Below, piece after piece: positions 1-12,632 of a stretch of DNA of 64,000 nt (position 1 is its first letter; each line of letters opens with the position of its first letter). The stretch spans positions 8,993,515 to 9,057,514 of the forward strand of contig NC_058160.1 in assembly GCF_020080835.1 (NCBI RefSeq). The letters run 5' to 3'. The notes beneath the pieces are model-generated. The model made no database searches, was not told the DNA's origin, and worked only from the letters and a program-made list of their open reading frames with translations. This DNA comes from Cotesia glomerata (lineage: Eukaryota; Arthropoda; Insecta; Hymenoptera; Braconidae). The position numbers and the translations under genes are program-made.

Positions 1-82
1 TTTAGTCAAGCTCTTTTGAATGGCACCAACCGCGATTAAATCGGTCAAGCCGTTCAAAAGTTACGAGAGGTTTACATACATC

Positions 83-120
<38 letters not shown>

Positions 121-273
121 GCCGCACGGACACCATCGCGGGAATAGTCAGAGAAGCTTCCTGTGAACTTAAAACGTCGAGATCTGCTGAAAACTCGATT
201 TTCGAAAAACGGGGTAAAACCAATAACTTCCCGAGTTTTGAAAATTTTCAATTTTCTTAGCGGGAAGTTAAAA
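1..273 (-). mobile_element. TTAACTTCCCGCT element, copy 1 (partial)
   Basis: Minus-strand end of a dispersed repeat that runs off the left edge. The inner boundary is the AGCGGGAAGTTAA motif at about 259-271. A (CA)n tract lies at about 88-117, the same place as the (TG)n tract in the other copies. Four more copies are in this window. No coding capacity is seen; the short frames here are repeat translations. Confidence 0.7.
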
Positions 274-1792
274 ATTACACATTTATAAATTGTAAAAAAT
301 GATGAATGTAATTTATTCAAATAATTTTTTAGACTTAATTTATTTGTTAAATAATTTGTGAAATTAAAGTTAGCAGTCACTTGACCTTTTTTTAATTTTT
401 TTAACTAATAAATTTTTTCCAAAAAATTATTTTTTAAAAATTGCATTTTTTATTTTTTAAAATTTCTACATGTCAACTTTTTTTTCTAATTTTTTTGCCA
501 TAATTTGGAGGGAATTACCATTTGAAGTCACAAATTCACTTAGCTTAAATTCTTTTAAAACTAATACTTTGAATTCTTCATGAAACGTGAACGAGATAAT
601 GAATCTTAATTTCAAACTTTTAAAGAAGACAATGAATCCTAATTTTCAAACCTTTGATATTCATTTACACATTTCTGTTACATGAGTTTATCGTTCTAGA
701 TCATCTCAGATTATCATCTATAATTTGTATAATTTGTACCACTGAGTTTAACTCTTAAATTTTTAATGCTCAATTTTTATACTCAAATTTATTTTTTTTC
801 TTGTATTTGTCATAATTGTATTCCAAAGTAAAGTAAAGAAAAACGATCAATTCTTAATATCTAATATTTTTGAAATTTTATATTTTCATTAGTCATACGT
901 GTACTTTTATTGTAACTCCTTTGTATACTTTTGCCATCTGGCTATACTGCCTTGGCATTGAAATTAAATAATAAATAAATAAATAATTCATTTGTTAAAA
1001 AAATTATTAAAATTATAAAATATCTGCTTAATTAATATTCATAAATAATTTTCAAAAATATAAAATGATATATTTCACAAAATTTATTTTTAAAGCAAAT
1101 AATTTTTCAGCATTACTCACCTATGAAATTTAATTTAGCAGATATTTAATAATTTTAAGAATTTTTTTAATAAATATATTATGGCAAAAAAAATTGACAC
1201 GCAGAAAAATTAATAAATTAAAAATGCAATTTTTTTAAAAGTAATTTTTCAAAATAAATTTGTTTGTTAAAAATAAAATTAAAAACTGACCAAGACTACT
1301 AATTTTAGTGTCATTACTCACCTTTGTATTTAAATTTCTTCCAAAAAAATTTTTCAACACTTCATACAAAAAAAAAATTAAATTTTTTGACAGGTCAAAA
1401 AAATAAATAAAATTTAAATCAATTTCTACTCTTCGACAATAAAAACAAATTTCTTCTAGCACAAATTTCCAATTTCAAAGCCAGCCTCTGAGAAATGAAT
1501 AATAAATAATCTAATTTAGAAAATAACTTCAATTGAATATTCTCCTTATCAACTTATAGTTTAAATAATAAATCTTTCCCAATTAGCATAATAAGAGCAA
1601 TTTTCTAGATTCTAAGAAAATTGCTTCTCCGAAAAACTGGAGCTTTAGTCAACGAGGTTTGAATAGTTAAGTAGCTCGATTATTACAAAGTACAAAATAC
1701 AAAGCAGTATCACTTCACCATCCACCAGTGTCATATCTCTTCAAGCTTCCAAGCTGACATTACATATCGATTCAATCACACATAAAGCAACT
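274..1792. other. AT-rich spacer 5' of OR1
   Basis: No gene is seen. About 885-990 resembles the 3' tail of a non-LTR retrotransposon: a TGCCTTGGCATT motif followed by (AAAT)n, similar to 63840-63973. About 1000-1470 is an A/T-rich dispersed repeat that recurs near 19850-19990 and 61300-61860. The last 300 bases before the OR1 start have no recognisable promoter motif. Confidence 0.5.
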
Positions 1793-4700
1793 ATGGTTAT
1801 ACTAAAGGAAAGTTTCTTTGCACTAACTTGCGTAGGTCTTTGGAGACCAATGGACTGGCGAGGAATAAAAGGAGTTTTTTATAACTTCTACACGCTGCTA
1901 GTTATTCTAAGCAGCGTTTCATTCATTCTTTCCGAATCAGTAGAGCTGATTTTTTTCAACGACGGGATTTTCGATTTCTTCAACAATTCTTCAATGCTGA
2001 TAACAGTCATTGGCATGTGTGGAAAAATTACGACAGTAATTAAAAATCGTGGAACGATAATTGAAATGATGAAAAATTTCCAAGGAAAGACTTTCAGTCC
2101 GCAAGATCAGCAGGAAGAAATCATCCACAAGAACTTCAATAAAATTATCAGGTGAATTTTATTGGAAATATCTTCTTTATTATTAAAGGGTTATTTTTCA
2201 GCAGGTAAAAAATTTTTTTCTTCACTGACAAATTTTTTATTTTCATTTTATTTTTATTTTCAAAATCATTTTTTACATAATCTATATTATTAAGAAAATA
2301 AAAAAAAATTTGTGGCCAGGATAGTCATATGATAAAAACGGTTTTTTCAGTGAAATTTAGTAACATTGCACTGATAGAAGGATTTAGTTCTATTTAATAA
2401 GATTTAGTAACAGATACTAAATGATTTAGTAACAAACCTTTAATTACCAAATATTTAGTAATAGGTACTAAATCGTTTATTAAAGCCCATTTAGTCCCAC
2501 CAAATAAATATTTAGTAGTATTTAACAAACGATTTATTGGTACTCAATAAATCGTTTATTGGTATCAATGAAATTAATTTTTTAACTAATTTTAGCGTGT
2601 AACCTAACTTTCTAACTTAAAAATAAATAAAAATAATTAGAATAAATAATTTTAAGTAAAAATATAAGGTATTATGAAGAGAAGAATCTTATTAAATTAT
2701 ATTTTTTTTGTTTGAGACGTTTATAAAATTTAAAATTAAACAAGTTTTTAACAAATCAATAATAGACAAATTGAAAAATGTAAACTAAAATTTAAACTCC
2801 ACTGAGAAAAGACATAAATAGAAAACATTTATTGGGAGCATGTGTGTTTTTAAAGGTTTAATAAATCTCCTAAAATCGAGCTGAATAAAATAATCTAAGT
2901 TAGTGAATAAGTTATGTATCACATAAACATTGGAATTAAAGCATAGCCATCTACCGACAATACTTACCAAAGAAATATTTAGTACCTGTTACTAAATATT
3001 ATTTGGTGGAACTAAATATTTATTTCTATGTAATAAGGCTTTGTTCATATAGAGAAATCATTTATTAAGCTGTAACAAATATTATTGATGGGTACAAAAT
3101 ATTTGTTTCTCCCAAATAAATGAATAAAAATTTTGTTACTAAATCAGTTTAGTACTCCATACTAAATCCTTCTATCACTATAGTGAATAATAATTGATAT
3201 GAACAAAAAAAATTTGTAATGAGCATTGAAAGTTTCAGTTAAAGAAATTGCAGGTCTCATAAGTGAAGAAATTTGCCTAGTATATAAACATAACCAATAG
3301 AATTAAAAATTTTATTTTGAACAAATGACAATCGAATAGAATAAATTTAGTTACATTAAAACTTCATTATTTATAGGTCAAAAAAATATAGGTTCCGGAT
3401 ACTAATCACCAACATATCATATGCTAAAACCTTCTCCGAAACACGCTGCATCTTATGGTATAAGTATTATTCCGATCGGTTCAGTAATTTTTGCAGTATA
3501 ACCGGACAAAAAAACCGGAACTGCATTTATTAGTATAGATATATCAAAATGCATGTGAGTACTCAAATGAAAACTCTTGATGAGCGTAACATCGAGATGA
3601 GCTTATATTTTTAAAATATATATTATATATATGTATATATGAAAAATATATCAAAATACATGTGGGTACTCAAATGAAAGTTCTTGATGAGTGTAACATC
3701 GGGATGAGCTTATATCTTTAAAAAAATCAATAGTTAAAAAAGTACATTGCAATTTAACAAAAGTCATTATTCAATAAAGCAAAATTTTATTTATTTATAG
3801 TTTACAAGTCACGGCAGTCACATAGTGACTGCAAAGTTGCTAGTAATTATTAATATTTTTATTCTGAATTTCTGCTGAAAATATGTAGCCCTTTGATACC
3901 AAACAATGAATTCTAGATCACTAAAAATATCAGATTTAATACTTTGCTGTATGCAGTGTTTTTTGAAGTATCCGTGACAGTGTTTGTCCTGGGAAAAATT
4001 GTGGAAGACCGTCCGATAGGAGTTTTACCATGCAGAGCATGGTTGCCCTACGATTATTCAAAGAACAAAACGATCTACTGGCTGACCGCTTCACAGCAGC
4101 TACTCACCGTCTTTTTGAGCGCCAATGTTGACATCGGCTTTGACACGATGTTTCCTGGTATGATGATGCAAATTTGCACTCAGGTCAACGTTCTCAAGCA
4201 CAGGTTCCGAGTTACTCTGCAGAAGCTAGAAGATTATTCTAAAGACACACTTGATTCTAAGGCTGTCAAAATTACCGAGAAGAAATTGTTTGCTGACTGC
4301 GTTGAGTATCATATTGATATTTTGAAGTAAGTCATCAGTCATAAGTTATAATTTAGACAATAATTAGTAATATTAATAACACAGACCAAAAGTATTTGAA
4401 AAAATTTTTTTGTAAAAAAAATATTTTTAACTTCAAATTTGCTCTAAAAAATTTAAAGAAAATTTTTGGTTTGAACTTTATTAATTATTTATCATCAATT
4501 TAGAAATCTTGATTGAATAAATAATAATTTAGTATGAATTATCTTCAATAAATTTTTTTGATTAAAATGAAAAAAAAAAAAATAATTTTCTTACAGAATG
4601 GTGGAAACAATGAGTCGCATATTTGGTCCAATGATCTTCATCCAGTACTCCTTCAGTTCCATAATCCTCTGTAGCAGCGTTTACGCTCTTTCTCAAATGG

Positions 4701-5263
4701 TCCCGTTTTCTCCAGAATTCATCGCTTGCTTGGTTTACATCCTCTGTATGTTCTTCCAAATATTCGTGATCTGTATGTCAGGAAATCAAGTTACGCTTGA
4801 GGTGTGATTACCAAAAATATAAAATTATTAAAAAATGCACAGAGTAAAAAAACTTCTTACGATTTTTCTTCACTAATAAATAAATACTAAAAAATTTAAA
4901 CAAAATCATGCAAGTAGAAAATTATTAATACAATTTTTTCAAACCTAATTTATTTTTTAAATAAAATTTAAAAATAGTGAAAATGATCTAATAGTTTGCA
5001 GAGCTAGGTCCCGAAATGTACAACACAAACTGGTTTTTGCTGAGCATTAACGCCCAAAAGCACATTGCTATGATGATGATGTCTTCAGTAAAGCCGATAA
5101 TATTCAGCTGCGGTCATGTTGCCACTTTGTCACTGGATTCGTTCAAAAGGGTAAGCTTGAAATTTTCTTCTTTGGTCGACAATAAATATTGAGTTGTATA
5201 ATTTTTTTTTAGCTACTCAAATTGTCTTACACCATCTACAATGTATTCCAACAATCAACTTGA
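1793..5263 (+). CDS. OR1: odorant receptor (7tm_6 family), intact
   Basis: Insect odorant receptor, a seven-helix ion-channel subunit that is expected to pair with Orco in sensory dendrites. Exons: 1793-2151, 3934-4326, 4597-4801, 4995-5150, 5213-5263; GT-AG, phases 2, 2, 0, 0; 387 aa. The start is the ATG before VILKESFFALTCVGLWRP, the family N-terminus. Exon 1 holds the first helices and exon 2 the loop LPCRAWLPYDYS. Exon 3 carries two helices and the GNQVTLE end, exon 4 the last helix (KPIIFSCGHV), and exon 5 the tail LSYTIYNVFQQST. Intron 1 is large because of a Helitron. It is the first gene of the array and is divergent from OR2. The family call is firm; the ligand is unknown. Confidence 0.93.
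2281..3843 (+). mobile_element. Helitron family 1, copy in OR1 intron 1
   Basis: The left end is A followed by TCTATATTATTAAG at 2281. The right end has the GCAGTCACATAGTGACTGC hairpin (about 3815-3833) and then CTAG at 3840-3843 followed by T. These are Helitron hallmarks: 5' TC, 3' hairpin plus CTRR, insertion between A and T. It is interrupted by a TIR element (2370-3179) and by a reversed 5' fragment of the second Helitron family (3181-3539). It encodes nothing and must be non-autonomous. Confidence 0.75.
2370..3179. mobile_element. TIR element (GATAGAAGGATTTAGT ends)
   Basis: The ends are inverted: CTGATAGAAGGATTTAGT at 2371-2388 and its reverse complement ending in CTATCAC near 3179. 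The interior repeats ATTTAGTA and TACTAAAT motifs in both orientations. It is about 810 bp with no coding capacity, so it is a MITE. It is nested in the Helitron of OR1 intron 1. No clear target duplication is seen. Confidence 0.6.
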
Positions 5264-5769
5264 GATCCAAATGAATATTGTTTAGAATTGAATGAATAAA
5301 TTTTTAAGAATTTAAGAATTACTTTTGATTGACTCATTAAAAAAATTAATGAAGACTAGTATTATTCAAAATGATTTCTGTTCTTTTTATAGAACACTAA
5401 AAACTTAAAATAATATTTAATTTCTAACAGGAGTTGTTTTCTTCACTGAATTTTCTCTGCGACTAATCCCCACTTACAATTTTCAAGCCGAACAATAGTC
5501 ACCAGGTACTCATTTTTAATTCGAAATTGTCAAGTTAATAATTCAAACCATTTTCTACGACTATCAATACTTAGAACAAAGTATCTTCCCCTTTCTGCAT
5601 CAAAATTAAAAATCGGAAACGAAAATTATGGCAATTTAGTTTATAGTTGGCTAGTATTAAATGAAATTGAATAATAAATAAAGAAGACTAGCGATAGAGT
5701 CACCCTTTCTTGGATTCAGAATAACTTTCCTAGCTTCGTTTCGTCAGTTGACATCAACTGATCAATAAA

Positions 5770-7482
5770 ATGACTCCTATTTTGCCACAAAGTTTCTTTA
5801 TTCTGACTTGCATCGGGGTTTGGAGACCCGTTGAATGGCAAGGCTGGAAGTGTGTCCTCTATGACGCCTACAGTTGGTTCGTGGTCATCACCAATTTCGC
5901 GTTTTCGCTGTCCCAGTTCTTGGACATACTTCTGGTCCGCACTTCAATTAACGAACTTACCAATAACATGACCATGTTGCTGGTGATGGTCACTGCTTGC
6001 GGGAAAATAGTCGGGATTTTGTTCAACCGCAATGAAATTTTGGAAATTCTCAGAAGCTTGGAGGAAAAACCTTTCAAGCCTCGTGATCAGTTCGAAAAAG
6101 ACATTCGCAAGAAGTATATACACATCAGCAGGTAAGTCTATTTTATTTATTCATTTTTTTACACTGTAAAAATTATTAAGTTTTTAATTTTTACAGTGTA
6201 TTTTATAAATAATTTGATTAATTTTAATTAATTGAAAATTTTTGAACAAGAGAGGATTCTCCAAAAAGTCTTTTAACCCGTTCTTATTCTGTATATTTGA
6301 CAATAGGAATATCAGGAATTTTACTAACGCGAATTCCAGAAGCTAAATTACCTGATGTGTTGCCTTTCAGCAGCTGGCTGCCTTACAATTACTCAAAGCA
6401 AAATGTTTACTTAATTACCGCAGCTCAGCAGGTTTTTAATTCTCTAATTAGCACGTACGCACAAGTCGGCTTCGACACATTGTTTCCTGGGTTGATGATG
6501 TATGTATCAGCACAAACTAATATCCTGCAATATCGCTTCAATAAAGTCATCAAAGCTCTTGAAAGATTGAACTTCACTCATTCTGCAAATCAAAATACAA
6601 AAATTGTTGAAAGGAATATTATTACTGAATGGGTTGAGTGTCACATTGCTGTTTTAAGGTACTTTGCTTTAATATTTAATTTTAATAATAATAATCCATA
6701 TTATTAAGAGAATAAGCAAAATTTTGTGGCCAGTGTATTTATATGATAAAACGGGTTTTTATGGTTAAATTTTGGTATCATAGGAAAAGTCTTGATCTGG
6801 AGTTGTGCCTTTTCAAGGTTTCATATCATTCTCACCAATAGTCAATTTATGATGATAAGTATTTAGGCTGCATCCGAAAATGTTCTATCGCTAGATATAT
6901 AATTATATACTAGATTATAATTATATAAACCTTTTATTCAAGTACCCACATGCATTTTTATATATTTTTCCTATATACATATGGGGTATTCCATGCCAAA
7001 TCGACCACTTTTGAACCCGACCCCTTTAGATTTAGCTGAAACTTTTCTATTCTTTTCTACCCTTTGAAAGACATTTTTGAGAACTTTTTCAAATTTTTTC
7101 ATCCAACCCAAAAAAAGTTATGAATTTCCCAAAAAAGTGGTTTTTTTATTTTCAAATAGCCATAACTTTTTTAGACTTTAACCGTTGGGTACCTTTTTTT
7201 TAAAAAAAATTTTTGTTTTTGAATGAACTTTTCGAAAAAATACACAAAAAAATTAAATATGTTCAATTCTATAAAATAATCGGTTTTTTTTTAGCAAAAT
7301 CATTATTTTTTCAAAGTTGGTCACTTTTTAACTTCCCGCTACGAAAATCGAAGATTTTCAAAAATCGGGAAGTTATTGTTTTCACCCCGTTTTGCAAAAA
7401 CCGAGTTTTCATCAGATCTCGACGTTTGAAGGTCACAGGAAGCTTCCCTGACTATCCCCGCGAGGTTGTCACGGCATCTGTA

Positions 7483-7572
<90 letters not shown>

Positions 7573-10500
7573 CATGTGAACCGCTTATAACTTTTGAACG
7601 GCTTGACCGATTTCATCGCGGTTGGTGCCATTCGAAAGGGCTTGACCAAACTTAGATTTTGAAAACTATTTGGACCAATGGATTCAGATCAATAGATTTT
7701 GAGAAATCTTCAAAAAACTGAAAAAAAAATTTTTTTCAAATGTGGTTTTTACAGAATAACTTTTAAACGGCTTGATGGTTCAATTCCAAAACTAATCAGC
7801 TCTTAACCTCAAAAAACCACGTCGACCGCCACCAGTCCGGTCAAAATCGGTTGATTCGTTCGAGAGATATCGTGAACGAAAGAAAACCGAAAAAATAGTT
7901 TTTTCGGAATTACTCCGAAATTTCTCGTTCGATCAATTCAAACTCAAAGATTCTATATGAGGCTTAAAAACTGCATGGAATGACACCAACCGCGTGAAAA
8001 TCGGTTTATTCATTCAAAAGTTATTGCGGTTTAAAAATTCAAAAAATAGTGTCATCAAATCCCTATCAGACTTTTGAGCTCGAAGAGCTCAAAAGCATAG
8101 GAATACAATCTCTTTGAGCTTGGAGAGCTCAAAATAACCCATAAATTGTATTTTTGAGCTCAAAGAGCTCAAAAACGCCATTGGTGCAATTTTAAGCGCC
8201 TAAGTATGGAATTAGCGGGAATTTGCAGGGATGGCCTTCAGGGTCAACCGTTTTCCTAATTTTTTTTTTATTATTTTTTTCTCAGTGAAAAAACTGTAAA
8301 AATTTCAATCAATTTGACTACTATTCCCGCTCATCCCGGGCAGGGCCGATTTTTTTTTATATTTTTTTTATTTAATTAAAAAAAAAATTGACAAATTTTC
8401 TAAAATAAAAAAAATTTTTAACTTCCCGCTTAGAAAATCTAAGATTTTCAAAAATCGGGAAGTTATTGGTTTTACCCCGTTTTGCAAAAATCGAGTTTTC
8501 ATCAGATCTCGACGTTTGAAGGTCACAGAAAGCTTCTCTGATTATCCCCGCGAGGGTGTCACTATGTCTGTATGTGTGTGTGTGTGTGTGTTTTTTTTTA
8601 GGGGGGGGGGGGAATCCTTTTTACGGATTCTAGGCCTAGCTGTTTGGCCTGGATATGTGGCGACTCGACGCAGCGTCATACTAAAACTCGACGCTGACGC
8701 CCCTACCCACTAAACCCTAAACTCCTTTCTCTTCTATCCTCTGATCCCCCATGGTACCGCCGTAAAAACTGTAAAAAAATTTTTTTTTTAAAGTGGTTTT
8801 TTTGGAATAACTTCCAAACGACTTTATCGATCAACTTCAAAAACTATTCAGCTCTTAACCTTGACAAACCACATCGATCGCGGCTAATCCGGTCAAAATC
8901 GGTTGACTCGTTCGAGAGATATCGTGCAGGAAAGAAAACCCAAAAAAGTATTTTTTTGGAATTACTCCGAAATTTCTAGTTTGATCAATCCAAACTTCAA
9001 GCTTCTTTATGAGGCTTAAAATCAGCGTCGAATGCAGCCAACCGCGTGAAATTCAGTTCATTCATTCAAAAGTTATTGCGGTTTGAAAACTCAAAAAATA
9101 GTGTTTTATCAAACTTCTATCAGACTTTTGAGCTCGAAGAGCTCAAAAGCACAGAAAAGTTATCTCTTTGAGCTCGGAGAGCTCAAAACAACACATAGAA
9201 TGTATTTTTGAGCTCGAATAGCTCAAAAATCTCATAAATGCAATTTTAAGCGCCCAGGTATGGAATTAGCGGGAAGTTGCATGGATGGCCTTCAGGGTCA
9301 ACCGTTTTCCTAATTTTTTGACGTGATAACGTCTTATAAATTGATGAACACCGACAGCGCTCACGAAAAAATGTCGCATTCTGCTTGAGCGTTCCGTCTG
9401 AGCCTGTGCGTGCAAGTGAGAGCGCGCATCAAGCGATAGAGAGGCACGATCAAACAAACGATAGAGAGGCCCAAGCGTTGGCTTATGACATATATATCTT
9501 TTCGCGTAACGTCAAAGCAAGCAGTCAGAATATTGTTCTATAACTAATTGTTCGTGATTATATTTAAACAAATTATATTAATTATATCAGATTATTATTG
9601 TTGATAATGATAATAATTGTTAATAAATAATATCAATTATAAATAAATAAATTAATAATAATTATAAACGATAAATTAATAAAATAATTAATATTAATTA
9701 TAAATAATAATAATCATATCAATTATCAAATTATTGTATCAATTTTTGATTAACAATGTATCAATAAGTCCTTTTTTTTGTTAAAATAATTTTTAAACAT
9801 TAAAAATTTTGAAATTTTTATATACAAAATAATGATAATTCGGTGATAATAATTCAAGTCAATTCATAAAAGTATGCAATTTTTCATCAATGTTTCTTTA
9901 TGACGTTATCACGTAAAACTATCGTCCAGTAACTATCGTCCGTAAACCGACTTTATAGACAACCAATTTTTTTTTTTTATTAAATAAAAAAAAATATAAA
10001 AAAAAATTGGCCGTTCCCGGGATGAGCGGGAATAGTTGTCAAATTGATTGAAATTTTTACTGAGAAAAAAAAAATAAAAAAAAAGTAACCAACTTTGAAA
10101 AAATAATGATTTTGCTAAAAAAAAACCGATTATTTTATAGAATTGAACATATTTAATTTTTTTGTGTATTTTTTCGAAAAGTTCATTAAAAAAAAAAATT
10201 TTTTTTGAAAAAAAAGGTACCCAACGGTCAAAGTCTAAAAAAGTTATGGCTATTTGAAAATAAAAAAACCACTTTTTCGGGAAATTCATAACTTTTTTTG
10301 GGTTTAATGAAAAAATTTGAAAAAGTTCTCAAAAATGTCTTTCAAAGGGTAGAAAAGAATAGAAAAGTTTCGGCTAAATCTAAAGAGGTCGGGTTCAAAA
10401 GTGGTCGATTTGGCATGGAATACCCCATATGTACATATGAAAAATATATCAAGATGCATGTAGGTGCTCAAATGAAAGCTCTTGATGAGTGTAACATCGG

Positions 10501-11187
10501 GATGAGCTTATATCTTTAAAAACGTCAATAGTCAAAAAAGTACAGTGCAAATTAACAAAAGTTATTATTTAAAAAAGTAAAATTTTATTTATTTATAGTT
10601 CACAAGTCCCGGCAGTCAGATAGTGACAGAAAGGTTGCTAGTAATAATTATTTATTTTTAGTTTTGCAGATTACGTCTACGAAATATTTTCAAAGCCTGT
10701 ATTTCTTCAATACTGCTCGAGTTCAATAATGCTCTGTGGAACTGTTTATTATTTTTCAAGTATTCCGATGGACTATGTTGAGTGTGTAAGCACAATGGTT
10801 TTTATTATAGGCACAATATTGCAAATTTTTATGTGTTGTATGTCAGCGCACCAATTGACTCTTCAGGTAAAATCTAAAATAAACGTTCAGTTAATTCCAA
10901 AAATAAAAAAACTAAAATTTTAATTTAGTTTGAAAATCTCAATGAGGGGATGTACAACACGGATTGGTTTAACTTGAGTATAAATGCAAGAAAATCTATA
11001 ATTATTATCGTGCTAAAAACATTTCAACCTGTAGTATTCATGTCTGGTTACATTGTAACACTATCTATTGAATCATTCAAAAGTGTAAGTTTATTTTTTT
11101 ACAAAAAGTGTCTCATTTCAACGATTAACAATTAATATTTTTTAGGTCATGAAGTTATCTTACTCTATTTACAATGTTCTTCAATAA
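5770..11187 (+). CDS. OR2: odorant receptor, intact
   Basis: Odorant receptor, 384 aa. Exons: 5770-6131, 6269-6658, 10662-10866, 10929-11084, 11146-11187. The start ATG precedes TPILPQSFFILTCIGVWRP. The exon 2 acceptor is CCAAAAAG before T at 6269; reading further upstream is not needed, and all paralogues agree on this phase-2 acceptor. Exon 2 has LPFSSWLPYNYS, exon 3 CMSAHQLTLQ, and exon 5 VMKLSYSIYNVLQ. Intron 2 is 4.0 kb because of nested transposons, against 74 bp in its close copy OR3. Exon 1 differs from OR3 at 10 of 362 bases, five of them replacements. Splicing across the inflated intron is assumed; both sites are canonical. Confidence 0.92.
7325..8260 (+). mobile_element. TTAACTTCCCGCT element, copy 2
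   Basis: Begins TTAACTTCCCGCTACG near 7328 and ends in GGGTCAACCGTTTTCCTAA near 8259. An inner AGCGGGAA near the 3' end is inverted relative to the start. It has a long (TG)n tract at about 7489-7568, and three palindromes of the form TTTTGAGCTC-N3-GAGCTCAAAA at about 8072-8094, 8113-8134 and 8151-8175. It carries no gene. The histidine/threonine- and valine/cysteine-repeat frames here are microsatellite translations. Confidence 0.75.
8414..9318 (+). mobile_element. TTAACTTCCCGCT element, copy 3, with retroelement tail inside
   Basis: Same family as copy 2. Its (TG)n tract at about 8574-8591 is followed directly by poly-T and then a G-rich, minus-strand retroelement 3' end (about 8592-8765) with the motif GACTCGACGCAGCGTC. 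The same tail follows a (TG)n tract at 36961-37112. Three GAGCTC palindromes lie at about 9125-9147, 9165-9188 and 9213-9239. Confidence 0.72.
9318..9918. mobile_element. Short TIR element (ACGTGATAACGTC)
   Basis: A 13-bp inverted repeat, ACGTGATAACGTC at 9321-9333 and its complement at 9902-9914, bounds about 600 bp. The interior has a more GC-balanced stretch (9340-9480) followed by very AT-rich DNA. No open frame is worth naming. It is probably a MITE or a decayed DNA transposon. Confidence 0.5.
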
Positions 11188-11520
11188 GAAAATCATCTTT
11201 AAAGTTTCTTATCTCAAAAATTTTGTGATAATTGATAAAATAATTTGGAAAATCCAAAAGAGCACGAGTTTTTAAAAAAAAATTTGACTCAATCAATGGA
11301 TTTTTTTCACAAGTAACAGTGTTTTCAAGGTTTCATACATGACGGATAGGAAAATTTTTTAAACTATTTTAACGTTTTTTTCCGTTTCTATTACACTTAA
11401 TAAATTTTTGAAAAGTATGGAATTTATTTTCATTTAATCATCTTGACAATAGTATTAAAAATATTTTGATTGTGTGAATGAATAAGGGTATAATAATAAA
11501 AATAGTTGCCGAAATGAGGC
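11188..11520. other. Spacer after OR2
   Basis: AT-rich. It begins with the OR2 3' region, whose first 60 or so bases are shared with OR3 (18556 on). I see no gene here. Confidence 0.4.
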
Positions 11521-11529
11521 AAAATAGTA

Positions 11530-11785
11530 TATTACACTACAAGGGCAGAAAGTTGAGATTCCTGCACTGCGCGTCATGATGCCCGAGGCGAAGCCGAGAG
11601 CATCATGTCGCGCAGTTCAGGGCTCTCAAATTTCTGCCCATGTAGTGTATACTAGTTTTCTTGCTATCCGGTCGAAAGTACGCAAAAGATTGCGTTGAAA
11701 AAAATTGATGCCTGCCCCCGAGATTTGCGGTACGAGCGAAGCGAGAGCTGCTGGTCGGGGGGGGGGGGGGCAGGCATCAAATACA
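11530..11785. repeat. Two GC-rich foldbacks with GCGAAGC cores
   Basis: The first foldback (about 11531-11650) pairs ACACTACAAGGGCAGAAA with TTTCTGCCCATGTAGTGT around ATGATGC...GCATCAT, and its tip is GAGGCGAAGCCGAG. The second (about 11698-11781) pairs TTGATGCCTGCCCCCGA with a G-rich complement and contains GAGCGAAGCGAGAGC. Both are far more GC-rich than their surroundings. Function is unknown; they could be MITEs or structured-RNA sequences. Confidence 0.55.
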
Positions 11786-11911
11786 CCTGTCAATAAAGAT
11801 ACTAATTTATAATCCATCATATTGCTACTTTCTTTTGAGAAAAGATCTTAATTTAATTAAATAAATTTAAAGTTATAAATATATTATAAATTAAATCTGA
11901 TTTTAAGAATA

Positions 11912-12601
11912 AAAAAATTAGGAAAACGGTTGACTCTGAAGGCCATCCCTGCAACTTCCCGCTTATTCTATACCTAAACGCTTGAAATTGCACTTATGAT
12001 GTTTTAGAGCTCTTCGAGCTTACAAATACAATTTGTGTATTATTTTGAGCTCTCCGAGCTCAAAAAATAGCTTTTGTATGCTTTTGAGCTCTTCGAGCTC
12101 AAAAGTTTGGTGGAAATTTGGTAAAACACTATTTTTTGAATTTTCAAATCACAATAACTTTTGAATGAATGAAACGCCGAGCACACGTTTTTCGAGTGTG
12201 ATCGGTGGAAGGACGACAGAATCAGCACCGAAGAAACAATAGGCACAACGCTCTCCCCTGAGAGCTTGGTAACCTGCATGATCACAAAAGAAGAAAACTG
12301 GTCAGCTGTCGCAGCCTACGCGCAGCGCCTTTTAAACGAAAAAATTGCAGAAAGGGATTAGAAACCAGTAGTAACAAGAAGTAGGTGTCGTGAGACACAA
12401 CATGGACTGGATCGAAGTAATGCTAACGCGGTCCCGATCCAGTCTTCCCTGTAACATCTTTGGGGAAAGGAGAGAGGAGGATGTTTAGTCGGTATTGTTG
12501 CAAAATAATATTGACTTCTAAGTCCGACATACCCAGGCACCAACATCTAGTACTGGCTCCAACACCAAGTCCTGGCATACGTAAATGTATTTTACCTCCT
12601 C

Positions 12602-12632
<31 letters not shown>

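Larger units (their letters stand above)
6983..10426. mobile_element. Long-TIR DNA element (GGGGTATTCCATG ends)
   Basis: The terminal arms are inverted: GGGGTATTCCATGCCAAATC at 6983 and its complement ending in CCCC at 10426. The left arm is 6983-7325 plus about 8262-8400; the right arm is about 9960-10426. The left arm is split by a TTAACTTCCCGCT element at 7325-8260, and the uninterrupted right arm shows the empty site. The arms are about 465 bp each. No transposase frame remains; the interior is filled by two more elements. Confidence 0.7.
6695..10641 (+). mobile_element. Helitron family 1 copy filling OR2 intron 2
   Basis: Starts at A|TC (6695) with CATATTATTAAGAGAATAAG and ends in GGTTGCTAG|T (10638-10641). 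The equivalent intron of OR3 (17956-18029) lacks it and reads through an (AAT)n stretch, so it is a natural empty site. A 3.4-kb long-TIR element (6983-10426) is nested in it. The 3' hairpin is partly decayed (CAGTCAGATAGTGACAG). Confidence 0.8.

Noticed and set aside
7213..7649. Long valine/cysteine and histidine/threonine repeat proteins on both strands
   Set aside because: They are translations of a (TG)n microsatellite within a repeat element, not genes.
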